Below are positions 52,366 through 54,198 of a DNA stretch of 54,198 nucleotides, piece after piece; position 1 is the stretch's first letter; each line of letters starts with the position of its first letter. The notes under the pieces were generated by a model, which searched no databases, was not told the DNA's origin, and saw only the letters and a program-made list of their open reading frames with translations. The stretch is from JBDHTS01 sp044221445 (lineage in GTDB: Bacteria; Pseudomonadota; Alphaproteobacteria; Micavibrionales; Micavibrionaceae). The DNA is taken from contig JBGAPF010000016.1 of the NCBI GenBank assembly GCA_044221445.1, positions 1 to 54,198 of the forward strand, written 5' to 3'. A program made the position numbers and the translations under genes.

Positions 52366-53019
52366 TTACCCCTTCGTCCCGAACATGCGATCCCCGGCAT
52401 CCCCCAACCCTGGTACAATATAGGCGTTTTCATCCAGTTTTTCATCCAGCGCGGCCGTAAAAACCTGAATGCCCGGGTACGCGTCCAGAAGCACCCGGAC
52501 GCCTTCCGGAGCCGCAACCAGGCTCATCAGCCGGATCATGGAGGGCGGGACGCCGTGCCTGACCAGTACATCGATGGCATGGCGGGCTGAATTGCCTGTG
52601 GCCAGCATCGGGTCGGTAACGATGAAAATACGGCCTTCCGGCGACGGCAGCTTGACCAGGTACTCGACGGGCTGTTTGGTGTCATGGTCGCGATAAAGGC
52701 CTATATGCCCGATCCGCGCCGACGGCATCAGGGCTTCCAGGCCTTCGGCCATCCCCAGCCCCGCCCTCAGAACGGGAACGATGGCCGGCTTTTTTCCTTC
52801 GATGACAGGTGCGCTCATGGAGCGAAGCGGCGTTTCGATCTTCTTTTCGGTCAGTGGAAGCGTCCGGGTCAGTTCATACCCCATCAGCAGGGAAATCTCC
52901 CGCAGAAGCGTCCGGAACAAAGCTTTGCCGCACGACACGTCCCGCATGAGGGTCAGCTTGTGCTGGATAAGAGGATGATCGCATATATGAAGGTTAGGAA
53001 ACTGCGGGTGCGTTCCCAT
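52366..53019 (-). CDS. upp: Uracil phosphoribosyltransferase
   Basis: 217 residues. Converts uracil and PRPP to UMP in pyrimidine salvage. Conserved segments: HPLIQHKLTLMRD, VPVLRAGLGMAEG, IGLYRDHDTKQPVEYL, PRPP loop FIVTDPMLATGNSA and the C-terminal uracil-binding region YIVPGLGDAGDRMFGTKG. Complete. Confidence 0.96.
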   Translation of the reverse strand: MGTHPQFPNLHICDHPLIQHKLTLMRDVSCGKALFRTLLREISLLMGYELTRTLPLTEKKIETPLRSMSAPVIEGKKPAIVPVLRAGLGMAEGLEALMPSARIGHIGLYRDHDTKQPVEYLVKLPSPEGRIFIVTDPMLATGNSARHAIDVLVRHGVPPSMIRLMSLVAAPEGVRVLLDAYPGIQVFTAALDEKLDENAYIVPGLGDAGDRMFGTKG

Positions 53020-53033
53020 GCGAAAGACTTTCT

Positions 53034-53960
53034 TTAGGCTTTGGCGGGTTCGCCCATTAAACTGACCAGTCGCGATAACGGGCTTTGCTCGTGATACTCA
53101 AGGGCCAGATCTCCGCCCTCTTCTTTGAACCGTTCAAGATCGTTCCGCATGTTGTTCATCAAGTCTTCAAGCGTATCGCCGGGCAGAGGCTCAGCCACGC
53201 AATAGGACATGGTCAGCGGGACCATGCCGCCGTTGCCGTCGGGAATAACGATCTTTTCCTGTTCCAGGAACGCGCGCAGCCTGTTGATCGCAGCCTTGCC
53301 GCCCGCCGCATCGGCATGTTTAAGCGACATCACGAATTCAGCTTCTCCCGAACGGTAGCCGTCGTCGAACGACCGAATGCATTTCAGGATCAGCCGCCCG
53401 ACCGTCGCCATGATCGCGAGAAGTCGCGGCTCGTCGGACAGGCTGCGGATAACGTCGAAATTGTCGATGCGCGCGACGGCGAGGCCGAAAGGCCGCCCGC
53501 GGCGCGACCGGCGTTCCAGTTCGCGCTTCAGTTCGACGACCATCGCCTCGCGGCTGCGCAGCCCGCTCATCGGGTCGATTCCGCTGTCCGCCTGCGCGGC
53601 GTCATATTCCAGGCGGCGCAATTGCGTTACGAAGCCTTCATAAAGGTTGCAGAATGTATCGAACATCTTGGGATCCGGCTTCAGTTTCGGATCGGCTGCC
53701 ACGAACATCCTGTCCGCGGTCTCATGCAGTTCGTCGTGAATCCGCCGCAGGCTTTGCAGAACCGAACGCCGCAGGAAATCTTCGTTCTGCACCTCCGCCA
53801 GCCAGGAAATGAAGCTTTCCGGCATATCGCGCGCGGCATCAGCTCCCTGCAGTTCAGGATAGAATATCCTGCGCACCGCCAGGCCATACCATTCGGCGTG
53901 GTCGTCCAGAACGGTCGCCAGCTTTCTGAATTTGCTTTCGGCTTCGTATTTTGCGGTCAT
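53034..53960 (-). CDS. Degenerate GGDEF-domain protein
   Basis: 308 residues. Residues 1-125 are helical, with a possible sensing bundle. From about 127 (DPMSGLRSREAMVVEL) a diguanylate-cyclase-like fold begins; the active-site loop reads YRSGEAEFVMSL instead of GGDEF, so two of the key positions are changed and synthesis of c-di-GMP is unlikely. It may act as a receptor or regulator. The C-terminus (LRNDLERFKEEGGDL) fits the family ending. Lies 14 bases before upp. Confidence 0.85.
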   Translation of the reverse strand: MTAKYEAESKFRKLATVLDDHAEWYGLAVRRIFYPELQGADAARDMPESFISWLAEVQNEDFLRRSVLQSLRRIHDELHETADRMFVAADPKLKPDPKMFDTFCNLYEGFVTQLRRLEYDAAQADSGIDPMSGLRSREAMVVELKRELERRSRRGRPFGLAVARIDNFDVIRSLSDEPRLLAIMATVGRLILKCIRSFDDGYRSGEAEFVMSLKHADAAGGKAAINRLRAFLEQEKIVIPDGNGGMVPLTMSYCVAEPLPGDTLEDLMNNMRNDLERFKEEGGDLALEYHEQSPLSRLVSLMGEPAKA

Positions 53961-54033
53961 GTGGCTGAAACTGTCAAAAGGTGCATCTTACCAAATTATA
54001 AGACAAATCTGACAGTTTGGTTAATGTTTTCTG

Positions 54034-54198
54034 TTATTGCGGCAGCCATTCGCGCTCTAGAGCGTCCAGCGTACCTTCCTTAAGCGCCTGCCGGACCTCG
54101 CGCATCAGACGGTTCATAAGGGCTACGTTATGCTGGGAGACCAGCTGGGAGCCCAGAAGCTCGTCAACCTTTAACAAATGATGAATATAACCCCTGGA
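54034..54198 (-). CDS. tgt: Queuine tRNA-ribosyltransferase, C-terminal fragment
   Basis: The last 54 codons, cut by the right window edge. The segment YIHHLLKVDELLGSQLVSQH then NVALMNRLMREVRQALKEG matches the C-terminal helices of Tgt (bacterial tRNA-guanine transglycosylase), which exchanges G34 for preQ1 in tRNAs for Asp, Asn, His and Tyr. Stop TAA at 54036-54034. The catalytic part is outside the window. Confidence 0.85.
   Translation of the reverse strand, partial: SRGYIHHLLKVDELLGSQLVSQHNVALMNRLMREVRQALKEGTLDALEREWLPQ

Overview
The window reads as chromosomal DNA of an alphaproteobacterium, probably a poorly characterised or metagenome-derived lineage. Pointers are an NDUFS4-type complex I accessory subunit, a GcrA-tail-like mini protein, a DUF1491 protein, a Fur without the usual cysteine pairs, and a long SUF operon headed by an Rrf2 regulator. 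Most of the window is moderately GC-rich. Several segments are clearly AT-richer and look transferred. No tool was run; all family names come from reading motifs.

Layout. 1-5.3 kb: the N-terminal 1226 residues of a secreted RHS/YD-repeat protein that runs off the left edge, a small secreted protein, and metA. 5.3-18.5 kb: an integrated island that starts in the 3' half of a tRNA-Asn gene, where a large serine recombinase ends inside the tRNA. It carries an AAA ATPase beside a gutted subtilase gene, two PD-(D/E)XK-type nucleases (one with a PUA/EVE-like N-terminus), a two-gene membrane/HEPN-like unit, a strongly folded RNA with a strong intrinsic terminator, a replication-like module (DnaD-like protein plus SpoVG homologue) and a second, tyrosine-type integrase. 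It looks like a defence island. 18.5-22.2 kb: two histidine-kinase genes, a VOC protein and a PIN-like two-gene unit.

22.2-30.2 kb: L-lactate dehydrogenase, small proteins, an RND efflux operon whose pump is split by one in-frame amber codon, and an NDH-2 gene with a one-base frameshift. 30.2-32.8 kb: remnant of a second element at the 3' end of tRNA-Arg, holding an orphan polymorphic-toxin C-terminus with a DUF4279 immunity-like gene. 32.8-37.3 kb: NDUFS4 homologue, tRNA-Pro, DUF192, alpha/beta hydrolase, msbA and a patatin.

37.3-45 kb: a twelve-gene, minus-strand SUF Fe-S cluster operon (regulator, sufB, coiled-coil protein, GNAT, a 45-aa ORF, a small membrane protein, sufC, a C39-like peptidase, sufD, sufS, sufT, sufA), with most junctions overlapping or a few bases apart. 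A 14-bp palindrome overlaps its predicted -10 element. 45-54.2 kb: fused membrane/spermidine-synthase-like protein, a 38-aa ORF, prfC, DUF1491, fur, a PAS histidine kinase, upp, a degenerate GGDEF protein and the C-terminus of tgt.

Best leads: the structured RNA at 11.82-12.02 kb, the serine recombinase/tRNA-Asn overlap, the toxin-immunity cassette inside the tRNA-Arg element, and the two single-base lesions in the efflux pump and NDH-2.
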